From assembly GCF_946479755.1 (NCBI RefSeq), contig NZ_CAMLHC010000017.1, forward strand, positions 124,001 through 188,000: a stretch of 64,000 nt of DNA, read 5' to 3'. The stretch comes from an uncultured Chitinophaga sp. GTDB taxonomy: Bacteria; Bacteroidota; Bacteroidia; Chitinophagales; Chitinophagaceae. Numbering within the stretch: the first letter of the stretch is position 1; each line of letters opens with the position of its first letter. Positions 32,973-42,419 of this stretch are shown here, piece after piece. Made by a program: the position numbers and the translations under genes. The notes under the pieces are model-generated. The model ran no database searches. It saw only the letters and a list, made by a program, of their open reading frames with translations, and was not told the DNA's origin.

Positions 32973-35342
32973 ATGCGTCATCTATCCAACCATTTTGTTT
33001 TTACTGTATTTTTTATGCTGATGGCTATGTCAGCAAACGCCCAACAGACGGGCAGTATCGCAGGTGCTGTACATTCGGCTACGGGTCAACCGCTGAGCGA
33101 TGTTGCCGTTACTTTGAAGGGTACCAACAAGGGCGCCTATACGAAAAAAGACGGAAGTTATCTTGTAGATCAAATACCAGCCGGCTCCTATACTATCGTA
33201 GCCAGTATGTTGGGATATACCCGCCAGGAACAGGCTGTCACCGTCACTGCCGGAAAAACAATCACTTTTCGTTTTACCCTGGCAGAAGAAAGCCTTTCCC
33301 GCGAAGGCGTGACCGTGACCGGTAAAACACAGAGCCGCCAGCTGAAAGAAAGCGGTTATGCGGTAAACGCCATCGACACCAAACGTTTTGCCAATACCAC
33401 TTCGGATATCAACAGTGTGCTGAACAGGACCACTGGCGTGAAAGTCCGCGAACAGGGCGGCATGGGATCGGAGTTTAACTTTTCCATCAACGGCCTTTCC
33501 GGCAAGGCGGTGCGGTTCTTCATCGACGGTATCCCCATGGAAGTCATGGGTTCGTCTATGACGCTCAATAATATTCCGGTCAACCTCGCAGAACGGGTAG
33601 AGATCTATAAAGGCGTATTGCCGGTATCCCTCGGAGCTGATGCGCTGGGTGGCGCCGTTAACCTGGTGACCAATCAAAACATCAAAAACTATCTCGACGC
33701 CAGCTACAGCTTCGGCTCCTTCAACACGCACAGGGCAGCCGTAACGGGACAGGTGACCGGCAAATCCGGCATCGTGGCCCGCGTCAGCGCTTTCCTCAAC
33801 TATTCTGACAACAACTACCTCATGAAAGCGATGGAGCTATGGGATGAAGACAAACAGCTCTATGTAAAAAGAGATGTGCGCCGTTTCCACGACCAGTACC
33901 GCTCTTATATGACCCAGGCAGAAGTAGGGGTGATGAATAAAAAATGGGCAGACGCCTTTTTTGTTGGTGCTGGCTTCTCTGCCACCGACCGCGAATTACA
34001 GACCGGCAGCAACCAGGACAATGTGTACGGCGCCGCCACGCAGAACGGCCACGCCTTCAATACCACGCTGCGTTACCGCAAAGACCATCTCTTCGCCGAA
34101 GGCCTCAACCTGAGCGTGTTTGCAGCACATACAGAAGATAAGTATACCATCACCGATACCACCGCCTACCGCTATTTCTGGGACGGCTCCCGCGTGCCCG
34201 GCAACCAGGCTGAAATGGGACCTATCAAACAAAGAACGCATATCAACCGCCCCAGGAACTTCGCCCGCGCCAATTTCAGTTACACGCTGAACCCCATGCA
34301 CGGCTTCAACCTCAACTATACTTTCGACCAGGTAACCAATAAAAACCACAACGAACTGCTGACCGATAAGGACCATAACCCGGGTAAGATCGGCAAACAC
34401 ATTGTGGGGCTGGGTTATCAGCAAACCTTGTTGAACAGCCGGCTTACCAACACCCTTTTCGGTAAATGGTACGGCATGCAGTTACAGCAGCCGGAAATGC
34501 TTGCCGGCAACGGTACCTATATTTCCGCCTCCGGTTTCAAATCCTACTTCGGATATGGACTGGCCAGCCGTTTCAATATCCTGCCGGTGCTGGGTGTAAA
34601 GGCCTCCTACGAAAAAGCATACCGTTTACAGGAAGTAGGGGAGCTGTTCGGCAATGGCTATGATCAGATCGGCAACGCCAACCTGAAACCGGAATCCAGC
34701 AATAACGTGAACGCCGGCGCTTTTGTGACGCTGAAAAAAGGACAGCATCGCTTTTACGCAGAGGGTAGCTGGTACTTCCGCGATGCGGCTGACTTCATCT
34801 ACGCGGTGGTGTACCAATCCAATTCCCGGGTGAGCCGCTATGAAAATACATCTAAAGTACAGATCAACGGCGTTGAAGGAGAAATACAATACGACTTCCG
34901 CGACATTTTTCATACTACCGTCAACGTTAGCTACCAGCAGGCACTGAATAATACGAAGTATGCCCCCGGTACGAACGGTGGTACGGTAGAAGCCACGTAT
35001 CGCAACAAGATCCCCAACCAGCCCTGGCTGTTTGGGAACGCGCTGGCCAGCCTCGGCAAGAATAACCTGCTGGGCAAAGACACCCGGCTGCAGCTCAACT
35101 GGGACATGCAGTACGTACATTGGTTTTACCTGACCTGGGAAGCTTACGGCGCCGCCGCTACGAAAAACAAGGTGCCCAACCAGTACATTCAGAACCTCGG
35201 CCTTACGTACTCCCTGCAAAACGGGAAATACAATATCTCCGCCGAATGCAGGAATTTCACCGATCAGCGGGCGTATGACAATTTCCGCCTGCAGAAGCCT
35301 GGCAGGGCCTATTATGTGAAACTGCGGTACTTCATTAAATAA
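32973..35342 (+). CDS. TonB-dependent receptor with carboxypeptidase-like N-terminal domain
   Basis: A 789-aa outer-membrane receptor from the ATG at 32973 (signal peptide MRHLSNHFVFTVFF, cleavage near SANAQQ). CarboxypepD_reg-like domain at about residues 25-110 (GSIAGAVHSATGQPLSDVAVTLKGT), plug at about 115-230 (VNAIDTKRFANTTSDI, RVEIYKGVLPVSLGADALGGAVNLVT), then a 22-strand barrel ending in an aromatic-rich strand (YYVKLRYFIK). It imports a ligand with energy from TonB. The following DUF4374 and PepSY genes indicate iron-siderophore or heme uptake. It lies 18 nt upstream of the DUF4374 gene. Confidence 0.92.
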   Translation: MRHLSNHFVFTVFFMLMAMSANAQQTGSIAGAVHSATGQPLSDVAVTLKGTNKGAYTKKDGSYLVDQIPAGSYTIVASMLGYTRQEQAVTVTAGKTITFRFTLAEESLSREGVTVTGKTQSRQLKESGYAVNAIDTKRFANTTSDINSVLNRTTGVKVREQGGMGSEFNFSINGLSGKAVRFFIDGIPMEVMGSSMTLNNIPVNLAERVEIYKGVLPVSLGADALGGAVNLVTNQNIKNYLDASYSFGSFNTHRAAVTGQVTGKSGIVARVSAFLNYSDNNYLMKAMELWDEDKQLYVKRDVRRFHDQYRSYMTQAEVGVMNKKWADAFFVGAGFSATDRELQTGSNQDNVYGAATQNGHAFNTTLRYRKDHLFAEGLNLSVFAAHTEDKYTITDTTAYRYFWDGSRVPGNQAEMGPIKQRTHINRPRNFARANFSYTLNPMHGFNLNYTFDQVTNKNHNELLTDKDHNPGKIGKHIVGLGYQQTLLNSRLTNTLFGKWYGMQLQQPEMLAGNGTYISASGFKSYFGYGLASRFNILPVLGVKASYEKAYRLQEVGELFGNGYDQIGNANLKPESSNNVNAGAFVTLKKGQHRFYAEGSWYFRDAADFIYAVVYQSNSRVSRYENTSKVQINGVEGEIQYDFRDIFHTTVNVSYQQALNNTKYAPGTNGGTVEATYRNKIPNQPWLFGNALASLGKNNLLGKDTRLQLNWDMQYVHWFYLTWEAYGAAATKNKVPNQYIQNLGLTYSLQNGKYNISAECRNFTDQRAYDNFRLQKPGRAYYVKLRYFIK

Positions 35343-35360
35343 TCATCAGCTTATTATATC

Positions 35361-36581
35361 ATGTCTATTCTTACCAGAAAATTATTTAGTGCGGCCGCGT
35401 TGTTAGCTATGCTGACAGGCTTCAGTGCCTGCGAGAAATATGACGACGACATCGTTTCCGGCAACCCCGGCAACGGTTCCGACGACTATGCCATATGGAT
35501 GCAGCTGGGCTCCTGGCCCAATACCACCCAATACGTGGTAGGCGCTTCGGCACTCACCTCCGGCGCTGTCAGCCTGAAAGGCAATGGTGTGGAAGTAACG
35601 TCCAAAGCCGACTATGGCATTATCCCGCATAAAGGATATTACTACTACCCGAGCACCAACTCTACCAACGGCCGTTTATCAAAATACTCGCTGAAAGACA
35701 ATCAGCTCACTACCATCAAAGAAGTACCCTTTACCTATCAGACAGGGGTGAGCAGTTATACCTGGGTAGACGATGCCACGCTGGTACTGATGGGCACCAA
35801 CGGCCGGGGCAACAAGCTGCTTTGTTCCGTGGTGGACGCCAACACCCTCGCCGTAAAAAATATGGAGCTACCGGTAAACCCTGTCCCGGCCGGTTATGCA
35901 GGGATGATGTCCCGCAGCCTGGACTACATCAATGGTAAGCTCTACGTTGGTCTGGTGTATACGGCCGACTGGCCCGCACCGGCTTACCCCAAAGCTATTG
36001 TGGCCATTTTCGATTATCCGTCCATGAAACTGGTAGCCCAGCTGGAAGACGGCCGCTCCGTTGGTATGGGACAGGCTAATATGTGGATGTCCGGCACGGT
36101 ACTGGACAACAATGGTGATTATTACCTGCTGGCGTCGCCGGGCTGGCTGTCTCCTTCGCTGCCCTCGGCAGTGTACAGGATCGCTGCTGGTCAACTGAAA
36201 TACGATGCCGCTTACTTCTTTAATATGAACCAGGCGCTGGGCGGTTCCGCTTTTTCGATGTACGGCATCGGTAATGGGCGCGCCATTGTAAAATACAAAG
36301 CCGCAGGAGAATCCAACACGGATGAAGGCCATATCTACGGCTACGCCATTGTAGACCTGGTACGCGCCACGGTAGTGCGTAAACTTACGGAGCTGCCGCT
36401 GGACAAAGGTGAGTCGCTGCAAACCGTAATGGTGGATGGCAACAATGCCTATATCATGGTCAACGCCGAAACCGGAAAAGATTATGTTTGGATATATGAC
36501 ATCGCCAATGGCACAATCAACACCGGACTGGAAATAGCAGGCGGTTACGATTATCTGCTGCGCATAGACAAACTGAAATAA
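35361..36581 (+). CDS. DUF4374 lipoprotein of an iron-uptake operon
   Basis: A 406-aa lipoprotein (lipobox GFSAC, Cys near residue 24) with a beta-propeller-like DUF4374 body (KADYGIIPHKGYYYYPSTNS, YTWVDDATLVLMGTNG, YIMVNAETGKDYVWIYDI). DUF4374 proteins regularly lie next to TonB receptors and PepSY proteins and are thought to bind the imported ligand at the cell surface. Co-transcribed with the receptor (18-nt gap); a hairpin separates it from the PepSY gene. Confidence 0.85.
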   Translation: MSILTRKLFSAAALLAMLTGFSACEKYDDDIVSGNPGNGSDDYAIWMQLGSWPNTTQYVVGASALTSGAVSLKGNGVEVTSKADYGIIPHKGYYYYPSTNSTNGRLSKYSLKDNQLTTIKEVPFTYQTGVSSYTWVDDATLVLMGTNGRGNKLLCSVVDANTLAVKNMELPVNPVPAGYAGMMSRSLDYINGKLYVGLVYTADWPAPAYPKAIVAIFDYPSMKLVAQLEDGRSVGMGQANMWMSGTVLDNNGDYYLLASPGWLSPSLPSAVYRIAAGQLKYDAAYFFNMNQALGGSAFSMYGIGNGRAIVKYKAAGESNTDEGHIYGYAIVDLVRATVVRKLTELPLDKGESLQTVMVDGNNAYIMVNAETGKDYVWIYDIANGTINTGLEIAGGYDYLLRIDKLK

Positions 36582-36597
36582 CTACCAACCGTTAACC

Positions 36598-36630
36598 ACA
36601 ATACTTTCCCGCCTGCCGGGAAAGTATTGT
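36598..36630 (+). terminator. Intra-operon hairpin between DUF4374 and PepSY genes
   Basis: Perfect 14-bp stem ACAATACTTTCCCG (36598-36611) / CGGGAAAGTATTGT (36617-36630) followed by CTTTTAT. It may be a partial terminator that lowers expression of the PepSY gene relative to the receptor. Confidence 0.6.
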
Positions 36631-36645
36631 CTTTTATACTGTATC

Positions 36646-37785
36646 ATGAAATTTTCTAAAATCAACGCATGGCTACACCTCTGGCTGGGACTTATATCCG
36701 GGATCATCGTTTTTATCGTTTCCATCACCGGTTGTATACTGGTGTTTGAACATGACCTCAAAGACCTGCTGTATCCTTACAGGAAGGCAGCTATCACCAA
36801 TAACGGCGCTATGCTGCCCCCTTCCGCACTGATCTCCGCAGCAGAAAAAGCCATGGGCGGGATGCCTGCAAGGTCCATCGAATACCGCCTGCCGGGTAAA
36901 ACTACCCAGGTCAACTTCCAGTCTGATTCCATTGTTTACGTGAACCCCTATACGGCGGAAGTGGCAGCAGTTGTCGACCATGAAGACTTTTTTCATGAAG
37001 TGGAAGAGGGGCACGTCAATCTGTGGCTGCCCCGCAAAATCGGCACCCGCATTGTGACGTATGCCACCCTTATCTTCACCATTTTGTTGATCACAGGCAT
37101 GGTGTTGTGGTGGCCCAAAAAATGGAACCGGCACAATATCCGCAACGCCTTCACTATTTTATGGAAGGGAAAATTCAAAAGAGTCAACTACGACCTGCAT
37201 AACGTGCTGGGCTTTTACACCCTTCCGGTAGCGCTGATCATCGCTTATTCAGGTTTATATATGGGCTTCGGCTGGCTGTCACGTTCCGTGTATACGGTGG
37301 CTTCCGGTGGAAAGTCCATGCCGGCTTACTACGAGCCGCCTTCTGACACCACGATGGCGGCTGCCGGTTCCAGGTGGGCGGTACTGGACGGTATCTGGCG
37401 GCAATGCGTGAACGAACTGGCCGACAAAAAGAGCCCTGCTGTGCTGATTGGCACGCCTCCGGGGAAAGACGCATCCGTATATGCCTATACGAACATGGAG
37501 GGTGCTTACTACCAGGCGCACTACTTTGATCAGTATTCCGGTAAAAAACTGCAGGGTGGTGGCGTAGATGTAATGCCTTTCAGTGAGGCCAACGGGGGCG
37601 ATAAGTTACGAAGATTAAATTATTCGTTGCACGTAGGGTCTATCTGGGGTATTCCGAGTAAAGTACTGTTCTTCTTTGGCTCATTGGTAGCAGCCAGTTT
37701 GCCGGTCACCGGTTTTTATATCTGGTGGGGAAAGAAAAGGAAGAAAAAGAAGCCAGCCCTGAACAGGCAGCAACAAACCGCCTGA
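36646..37785 (+). CDS. PepSY-associated membrane protein (putative ferric reductase)
   Basis: A 379-aa inner-membrane protein with four helices: GLISGIIVFIVSITGCILV near the N-terminus, LIFTILLITGMVLWW, TLPVALIIAYSGLYMGFGW and FGSLVAASLPVTGFYIWW. PepSY-like periplasmic segments lie between them. Conserved His (WLHLWLGL, EVEEGHVNLWLPR, YDLHNVLGF, YSLHVGSIWG) could bind heme. Family members are linked to siderophore-iron reduction in the periplasm. Third gene of the TonB/DUF4374 operon; the tail is Lys/Arg-rich. Followed by a strong bidirectional terminator. Confidence 0.9.
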   Translation: MKFSKINAWLHLWLGLISGIIVFIVSITGCILVFEHDLKDLLYPYRKAAITNNGAMLPPSALISAAEKAMGGMPARSIEYRLPGKTTQVNFQSDSIVYVNPYTAEVAAVVDHEDFFHEVEEGHVNLWLPRKIGTRIVTYATLIFTILLITGMVLWWPKKWNRHNIRNAFTILWKGKFKRVNYDLHNVLGFYTLPVALIIAYSGLYMGFGWLSRSVYTVASGGKSMPAYYEPPSDTTMAAAGSRWAVLDGIWRQCVNELADKKSPAVLIGTPPGKDASVYAYTNMEGAYYQAHYFDQYSGKKLQGGGVDVMPFSEANGGDKLRRLNYSLHVGSIWGIPSKVLFFFGSLVAASLPVTGFYIWWGKKRKKKKPALNRQQQTA

Positions 37786-37793
37786 TGTTATGA

Positions 37794-37824
37794 CTGTTTG
37801 GCGGGATACGCTCCCGCCAAACAG
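37794..37824. terminator. Bidirectional terminator
   Basis: Perfect 13-bp stem CTGTTTGGCGGGA (37794-37806) / TCCCGCCAAACAG (37812-37824) with a 5-nt loop, between the convergent PepSY and outer-membrane receptor genes. Confidence 0.75.
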
Positions 37825-37836
37825 CTGTTGTTATGA

Positions 37837-40272
37837 TTAACCCTTCCCTTGCTCTCTCACGTCGTCATTACTGATTTTCTTTTTCTCCCGCTGTTCGAAC
37901 ATCGATCCGAATTCCCAGTTGAGGGTAATCTTCAGCGCCTGGTTATAGTACCTGTTCAGTACCCCTGAGCGGAAAGATGCCGCGTGTATGTATTCCTTCT
38001 GCCGGATGGTCTGGTTAAACGGATTGATTGCTGCCAGGGTAACGGTCATCCGGGTGACTTTAATTTCCTTCTTGGCGGAGAAGCTGTAGTAGAACCGTGG
38101 TGTTTTATGTCCCTGCAGGGTCACAATGCGGGTATCATATTCGCCGAAGGCCTGCAGGCTGACAGCGCCCGGTAGTTTGTACAGTGCGTTAAGATTAAAG
38201 TCGGCTGCCCATCCGGTGTTGACGATCATCAGCGCATCACTTTCAAAGTTGAGATGGTTGATGTTGACATTACTGTTGAAGCTCCAGTTGGGGGCGGGGC
38301 TCACAGAGCCGCTCAGATTCAGTCCGTATTGGGTATTGCCTGCCAGGTTTTCTTTGCGGGTGGTGGCGATCCCGGCTGCATTGGTGGTGGTCAGGTCAAT
38401 GATGGTATTGTCTGTTTTCTTCAGGAATGCTGCGGCATTGATAAACGTTCCGGAGGGGGAAGTCCAGCCGTAGGACAGTTCTCCCTGGTGCATCGTTTCC
38501 GGCCGCAGTTGAGGATTGCCGACGATGATGTTACGCGGGTCGCTGGCATTGGCGTTGGGGTTCAGGTCCCAGATATACGGCCGGGTGAGGCGCTGGGTAT
38601 AGCTGAGGGTGATGGTCTGTGCTTCATTCAGTTTTTTGCTGATGTTGGCTGTGGGGATGAAGTTGAGGAAGTCATTCGAGAAAGCGGAGCCGGGGGCGTT
38701 GAATCTGCCTTTGATGTGCGTGTTTTCCAGCCGGGAGCCGGCTTCTGCGTTCCATCCGCGGGGTAGTTTCATTTTCAGCAGCAGGTAACCGGCGAGGACA
38801 TCCTGTGAGTAGATGAAATTGTCGGAGCGGTCCTGCTGCGGTACCCTGGCCGCCGGCGGCGGTCCATCCGCCGCCCACACCTGGTATTGTTTGTCGGCGT
38901 GCCGGAAGATGGATTTCAGTCCGCTTTGCAGCGTGTACCTGCCATCTGTGGTGAGCGGGTGCGTGTAGTCCGCCTGGAAGGTCCATTCCCGGTTCGTAGT
39001 GCGGTTAACGTTATCTTCCCGGTAGCGGATTTTATCGTCGCTGTTCTGCGCACTGTTATAAGCAGTATTTTCTTTGGAGGGGGAGAACTGCGCCAGCAGG
39101 GTAATTTCCTGTCCGTCTCTTTTCAGTCTGCGCGTATAGCCGAGTGCGATATCAGCGCCGGTAAATTTCTCTTTTGATGTTGCCTGCTGCTGGTATTGAT
39201 CGGTGATAGCGCCGTTGGGCAGGGTGATGAGCGTATGCTGGCGGCTGTTGTCCGGCCAGTTGCCCAGCCAGCCATTGATGGACAGGGAGATTTCGCTGAG
39301 TGAATCTGGCAGGAAGCCGAGCGCCAGTTCCCCGGAGCTGTGCGGCATAATATTGTTGCGGCGTGTTTCCTGGCGGATGATCATCGTAGGCTGACCATTA
39401 TCCAGCACGGTCCTTTCCATTTCGGCGGAGGATTTGTCCTGCAGGCGGTGGAGGTGTCCGTGCAGGCTCATGTTCCATTTGTTCCTCGACATGGAGATGC
39501 GGGGGTTGAAGGCCTGTTCCCAGTTGCTGGCCATCGCTTCCAGGTTGCCACTGAAGCTTTTATTGCCTTTTTGGGTGATGATGTTGATCACGCCGGCGGC
39601 GCCTTCGGCGTCGTACCGGGCGGAGGGGGAGGTAATGATTTCTACCGAACGGATGATATTGGCCGGCATCATATTGAGGGCGTCGGCCGGGCTGCGGGCG
39701 ATCTGTCCGGAGTATTTTCCGTCGATCAGTATCTTGAGCGTGCCGCTGCCGCGCATGGTCACGTTGCCTTGCGGGTCTACGTTCAGCGCCGGTGCTTTGC
39801 GGAGCACATCGGCTGCGGTGCCGCCGCGGTTGCTGATGTCGCTCTCGGCGTTATAGACCAGCATCCCCGGCTTCTGTTCTATCAGTTGCCGTTGGGAGAT
39901 CACCTGTATGCCGCTCAGCTGAACGGTGCTGCCGCCCAGGAAAACAGTGTCCAGCTGATGGGTGGTTTTGCCTTTGTCGATCAGCAGTGGCCGGCTGAGG
40001 GGGCGGTATCCTACGGAGGAGAGTACCAGCTGGTAACGGCCGGCCTGGGGCAGCGACAGTTTAAAGGCGCCGTTTTCGCCGCTGTAGGCGGAGGCGAGAG
40101 GCGTCTGCTGCCCGTCGGTAATGCCGATGGTGACATAGGGGATGACCTGCCGGGAGGCGGAATCGGCCACTACGCCGCGAACCGTGTAGGCGCCGGGGTT
40201 AGTCTGCGCAAAAGCGCCGGGTGTAAAAGGGATAACTATCCACAGAAGATATCCTAATGGTTTCCTAAACAT
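37837..40272 (-). CDS. Outer membrane beta-barrel family protein (TonB-receptor-like)
   Basis: An 811-aa protein from the ATG at 40270-40272 (MFRKPLGYLLWIVIPFTPGAFAQ signal). N-terminal carboxypeptidase-regulatory-like domain (YTVRGVVADSASRQVIPYVTIG, residues about 25-115), plug (ADVLRKAPALNVDPQGNV, IRSVEIITSPSARYDAEGAAGVINII), then a long barrel of the OMP_b-brl_3 type. The DAEGAAGVINII signature is characteristic of this Bacteroidetes branch, whose ligands are mostly unknown. It is transcribed alone, separate from the iron operon on the other strand. Confidence 0.9.
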   Translation of the reverse strand: MFRKPLGYLLWIVIPFTPGAFAQTNPGAYTVRGVVADSASRQVIPYVTIGITDGQQTPLASAYSGENGAFKLSLPQAGRYQLVLSSVGYRPLSRPLLIDKGKTTHQLDTVFLGGSTVQLSGIQVISQRQLIEQKPGMLVYNAESDISNRGGTAADVLRKAPALNVDPQGNVTMRGSGTLKILIDGKYSGQIARSPADALNMMPANIIRSVEIITSPSARYDAEGAAGVINIITQKGNKSFSGNLEAMASNWEQAFNPRISMSRNKWNMSLHGHLHRLQDKSSAEMERTVLDNGQPTMIIRQETRRNNIMPHSSGELALGFLPDSLSEISLSINGWLGNWPDNSRQHTLITLPNGAITDQYQQQATSKEKFTGADIALGYTRRLKRDGQEITLLAQFSPSKENTAYNSAQNSDDKIRYREDNVNRTTNREWTFQADYTHPLTTDGRYTLQSGLKSIFRHADKQYQVWAADGPPPAARVPQQDRSDNFIYSQDVLAGYLLLKMKLPRGWNAEAGSRLENTHIKGRFNAPGSAFSNDFLNFIPTANISKKLNEAQTITLSYTQRLTRPYIWDLNPNANASDPRNIIVGNPQLRPETMHQGELSYGWTSPSGTFINAAAFLKKTDNTIIDLTTTNAAGIATTRKENLAGNTQYGLNLSGSVSPAPNWSFNSNVNINHLNFESDALMIVNTGWAADFNLNALYKLPGAVSLQAFGEYDTRIVTLQGHKTPRFYYSFSAKKEIKVTRMTVTLAAINPFNQTIRQKEYIHAASFRSGVLNRYYNQALKITLNWEFGSMFEQREKKKISNDDVREQGKG

Positions 40273-40387
40273 GCTACAGTAACATAAATTGGTCAGCTGC
40301 AAAGATCAGCAGGGAAGGAAACGGAACGTTTATGTAAAGCGGAGAAAGATTTGCGAAAAAGGGAAATGATGGATGAATGGCAAGCGG

Positions 40388-40418
40388 AAGGTTTGTAAGC
40401 GGAGCGCTTACAAACCTT
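40388..40418 (-). terminator. Hairpin after the LD-carboxypeptidase gene
   Basis: Perfect 14-bp stem AAGGTTTGTAAGCG (40388-40401) / CGCTTACAAACCTT (40405-40418) with a 3-nt loop, touching the stop codon of the minus-strand gene. It lacks a T-run. Confidence 0.55.
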
Positions 40419-41449
40419 TACTGCACGCCTGACTCCAGCAGGGTGAATTTTTTTCCGGTACAGTCTACCTCCGCCAGCACCCCATAGGGGAGGGTGAACG
40501 TAGGGCAGGTATGGCCAAAGTCCATTTGGGTGACCACCACCATGTCAGTTAAATCTTCTTCCCGCAGCACCTGCAAGATGGTGGTTTCATATTCCGCAGC
40601 ATATTGGTTGTCGTAAGGACGGCCCAGCAGGATGGCCTTCGCCTTCCGGAGAATGCCCAGCGCGGCATAATTGCGCATCCAGTAGCGGATGAGTTCCGGG
40701 CGGGCCATTTCTTCGGACGTTTCAAAAAACAGGATGCTGTCATTCCAGTGATCGTCTTCGGGCCACCAGGCCGTGCCCTTCAGAAACTCCAGCACGTCGA
40801 GGCAGCCGCCGATGAGCCGTCCCTGTACCACGCCTTCGCCTTGCAGGAACTTCCATCCGGTGTGGGGCTGCAGCTTTCTTTTAACGTCCTGCAAAGAGGG
40901 GTCGAACCATTCCAGCCGTTCGGAGGTCCAGCCGCCGGTAGGCAGGACGGGGCGCACAGGTGCGCCGGAGAAGAATGTCTGCCTGAAATCCTCTGCCTGG
41001 TAGGGATGCATGCCGCCGTTCTCTGCAAAGCCTACCAGCAGGGAGGTGCCATAAAAGGAGGTGAGTCCCGCCTTCAGGCAGAGCAGGTGTGTGATGGTAC
41101 TATCGGAGAAACCAAGGAATATCTTAGGATTGTTACGGATAACATCCATGTCTACATACTTCAGTGTCCGGATGCTATCTTCCCCGCCGATATTGGAAAT
41201 AATGGCTTTAACAGATTTGTCGGCGAAAGCCTCCATGAGATCTTCCGCTCTTGCCTGCGGGTTGTCGTAGATCCATTGTGCGGGCCTGAGGGCATTTTTT
41301 GTTTCGGTAACGGTAAGGCCAAACTGTTGCTGCAATTGTTCCTTGCCTTTCCGGTACCGGTGCGGCAGTTCTCCCGCTCCGCCCCAGGAGAGGGAGATAG
41401 TGGCGACTTTATCGCCGGCCGCCAGCCGGGAAGGTTTGATTAGGTTCAT
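40418..41449 (-). CDS. S66-family LD-carboxypeptidase / MccF-like peptidase
   Basis: A 343-aa cytoplasmic serine peptidase without signal peptide. The nucleophile elbow GFSDST is at about residues 113-118, the catalytic Glu region is LIGGCLDVLEFL, and the C-terminal His lies in MDFGHTCPTFTLPYG. Its length and the WGGAG/NIGGEDSIRTL segments are closer to the MccF (microcin C immunity) branch than to classic LdcA. It may cleave murein tetrapeptides or detoxify peptide-nucleotide antibiotics. It is divergent from the AraC gene at 41573. Confidence 0.9.
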   Translation of the reverse strand: MNLIKPSRLAAGDKVATISLSWGGAGELPHRYRKGKEQLQQQFGLTVTETKNALRPAQWIYDNPQARAEDLMEAFADKSVKAIISNIGGEDSIRTLKYVDMDVIRNNPKIFLGFSDSTITHLLCLKAGLTSFYGTSLLVGFAENGGMHPYQAEDFRQTFFSGAPVRPVLPTGGWTSERLEWFDPSLQDVKRKLQPHTGWKFLQGEGVVQGRLIGGCLDVLEFLKGTAWWPEDDHWNDSILFFETSEEMARPELIRYWMRNYAALGILRKAKAILLGRPYDNQYAAEYETTILQVLREEDLTDMVVVTQMDFGHTCPTFTLPYGVLAEVDCTGKKFTLLESGVQ

Positions 41450-41572
41450 CTTTTGTTATTGGATTATCGGGTTATCGAAAGCTGCAAGATATATTTTTTT
41501 GGTCATCCGGTCTTTCGTTGATCGTGCCGTTATATGCCGTATATTTACTATCGGTTTACACAGGCCAGGCTT

Positions 41573-42367
41573 ATGAGTATCATTCTTTCACCCGGGCGTT
41601 ACTTTGGCAAGGAGCAGCAGTTCAACGAAAACGCTTTCTTCAAACTGAATATCACGGCTTATCAGCCGGATACGCATATTGGCGCGCATTACCATGAGAA
41701 TGCTTACCTGAGCCTGTTGGTGGCGGGTGGTTATCACGAGGTAAGCCGCCGTACCGACGAGGTGTTGCCGGGGCAGTTGCTGTTCAGGCCTGCAGGGTAT
41801 ACACATGCCAACCATTTCCGGGAGATGCCGGGCCGCTGCCTGAATATAGAGTTTAAACCGTCGGGCATAGAAGCACTTACGCTGAAGGGCTCCCTGCCGC
41901 AGCAACTGATGATTTACAAGCCGGGCGTTTTCCATGAACTGTACCAGTTGTTATATGCTTTTCTGAAGAAGCCTGCCGACTGTTTGCCGGAAGAGTATAT
42001 CGTCAACTGGCTGTCTGCCGTGACGGACGTGAAGATCGCCAGCAGGCTGCCGTGGTTTACGCAAGCCAAAGAGATCCTGCAAAATGAATTTGATACGCAC
42101 CATACCATTCAATCTATCGCCGGCAGGGTGTTTGTCCATCCGGTATATTTGGCGCGGGCCTTCCGCGAGAAGGAAGGAATGACGATAGGAGCGTACCAGT
42201 TAAAAATGCGGGCCGAGAAAGCGATGGAGTTGCTTTTTACCACCCGGCTGCCCGTAACGGACATCGCCTTTTCCGCCGGGTTCTCCGATACTTCGCACCT
42301 GATAAGGGTGTTCCGCTCTTTTTACCGTTGCACGCCTCATCAGTTCCGGCGGCAACTGAATGGTTAA
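41573..42367 (+). CDS. AraC-family transcriptional regulator
   Basis: A 264-aa protein from the ATG at 41573 (MSIILSPGRYFGKE). Cupin sensor with a His cluster (HIGAHYHENAYLSLLVAGGYHEV, then FRPAGYTHANHF), residues about 30-95. C-terminal HTH pair (about 165-262; VTDIAFSAGFSDTSHLIRVFRSFYRCTPHQFR). It lies 52 nt upstream of the M1-like peptidase gene, whose transcription it may control. Confidence 0.9.
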   Translation: MSIILSPGRYFGKEQQFNENAFFKLNITAYQPDTHIGAHYHENAYLSLLVAGGYHEVSRRTDEVLPGQLLFRPAGYTHANHFREMPGRCLNIEFKPSGIEALTLKGSLPQQLMIYKPGVFHELYQLLYAFLKKPADCLPEEYIVNWLSAVTDVKIASRLPWFTQAKEILQNEFDTHHTIQSIAGRVFVHPVYLARAFREKEGMTIGAYQLKMRAEKAMELLFTTRLPVTDIAFSAGFSDTSHLIRVFRSFYRCTPHQFRRQLNG

Positions 42368-42419
42368 TCTGATACTATTTTTTGTCTTCTCCCCGGCGTT
42401 TCTTTGCATAAAAAAGAAC

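Noticed and set aside
39340..40257. 305-aa plus-strand open frame over the outer-membrane protein gene
   Set aside because: Gly/Val/Arg-rich antisense frame without start context; the opposite frame has a signal peptide, plug and barrel.
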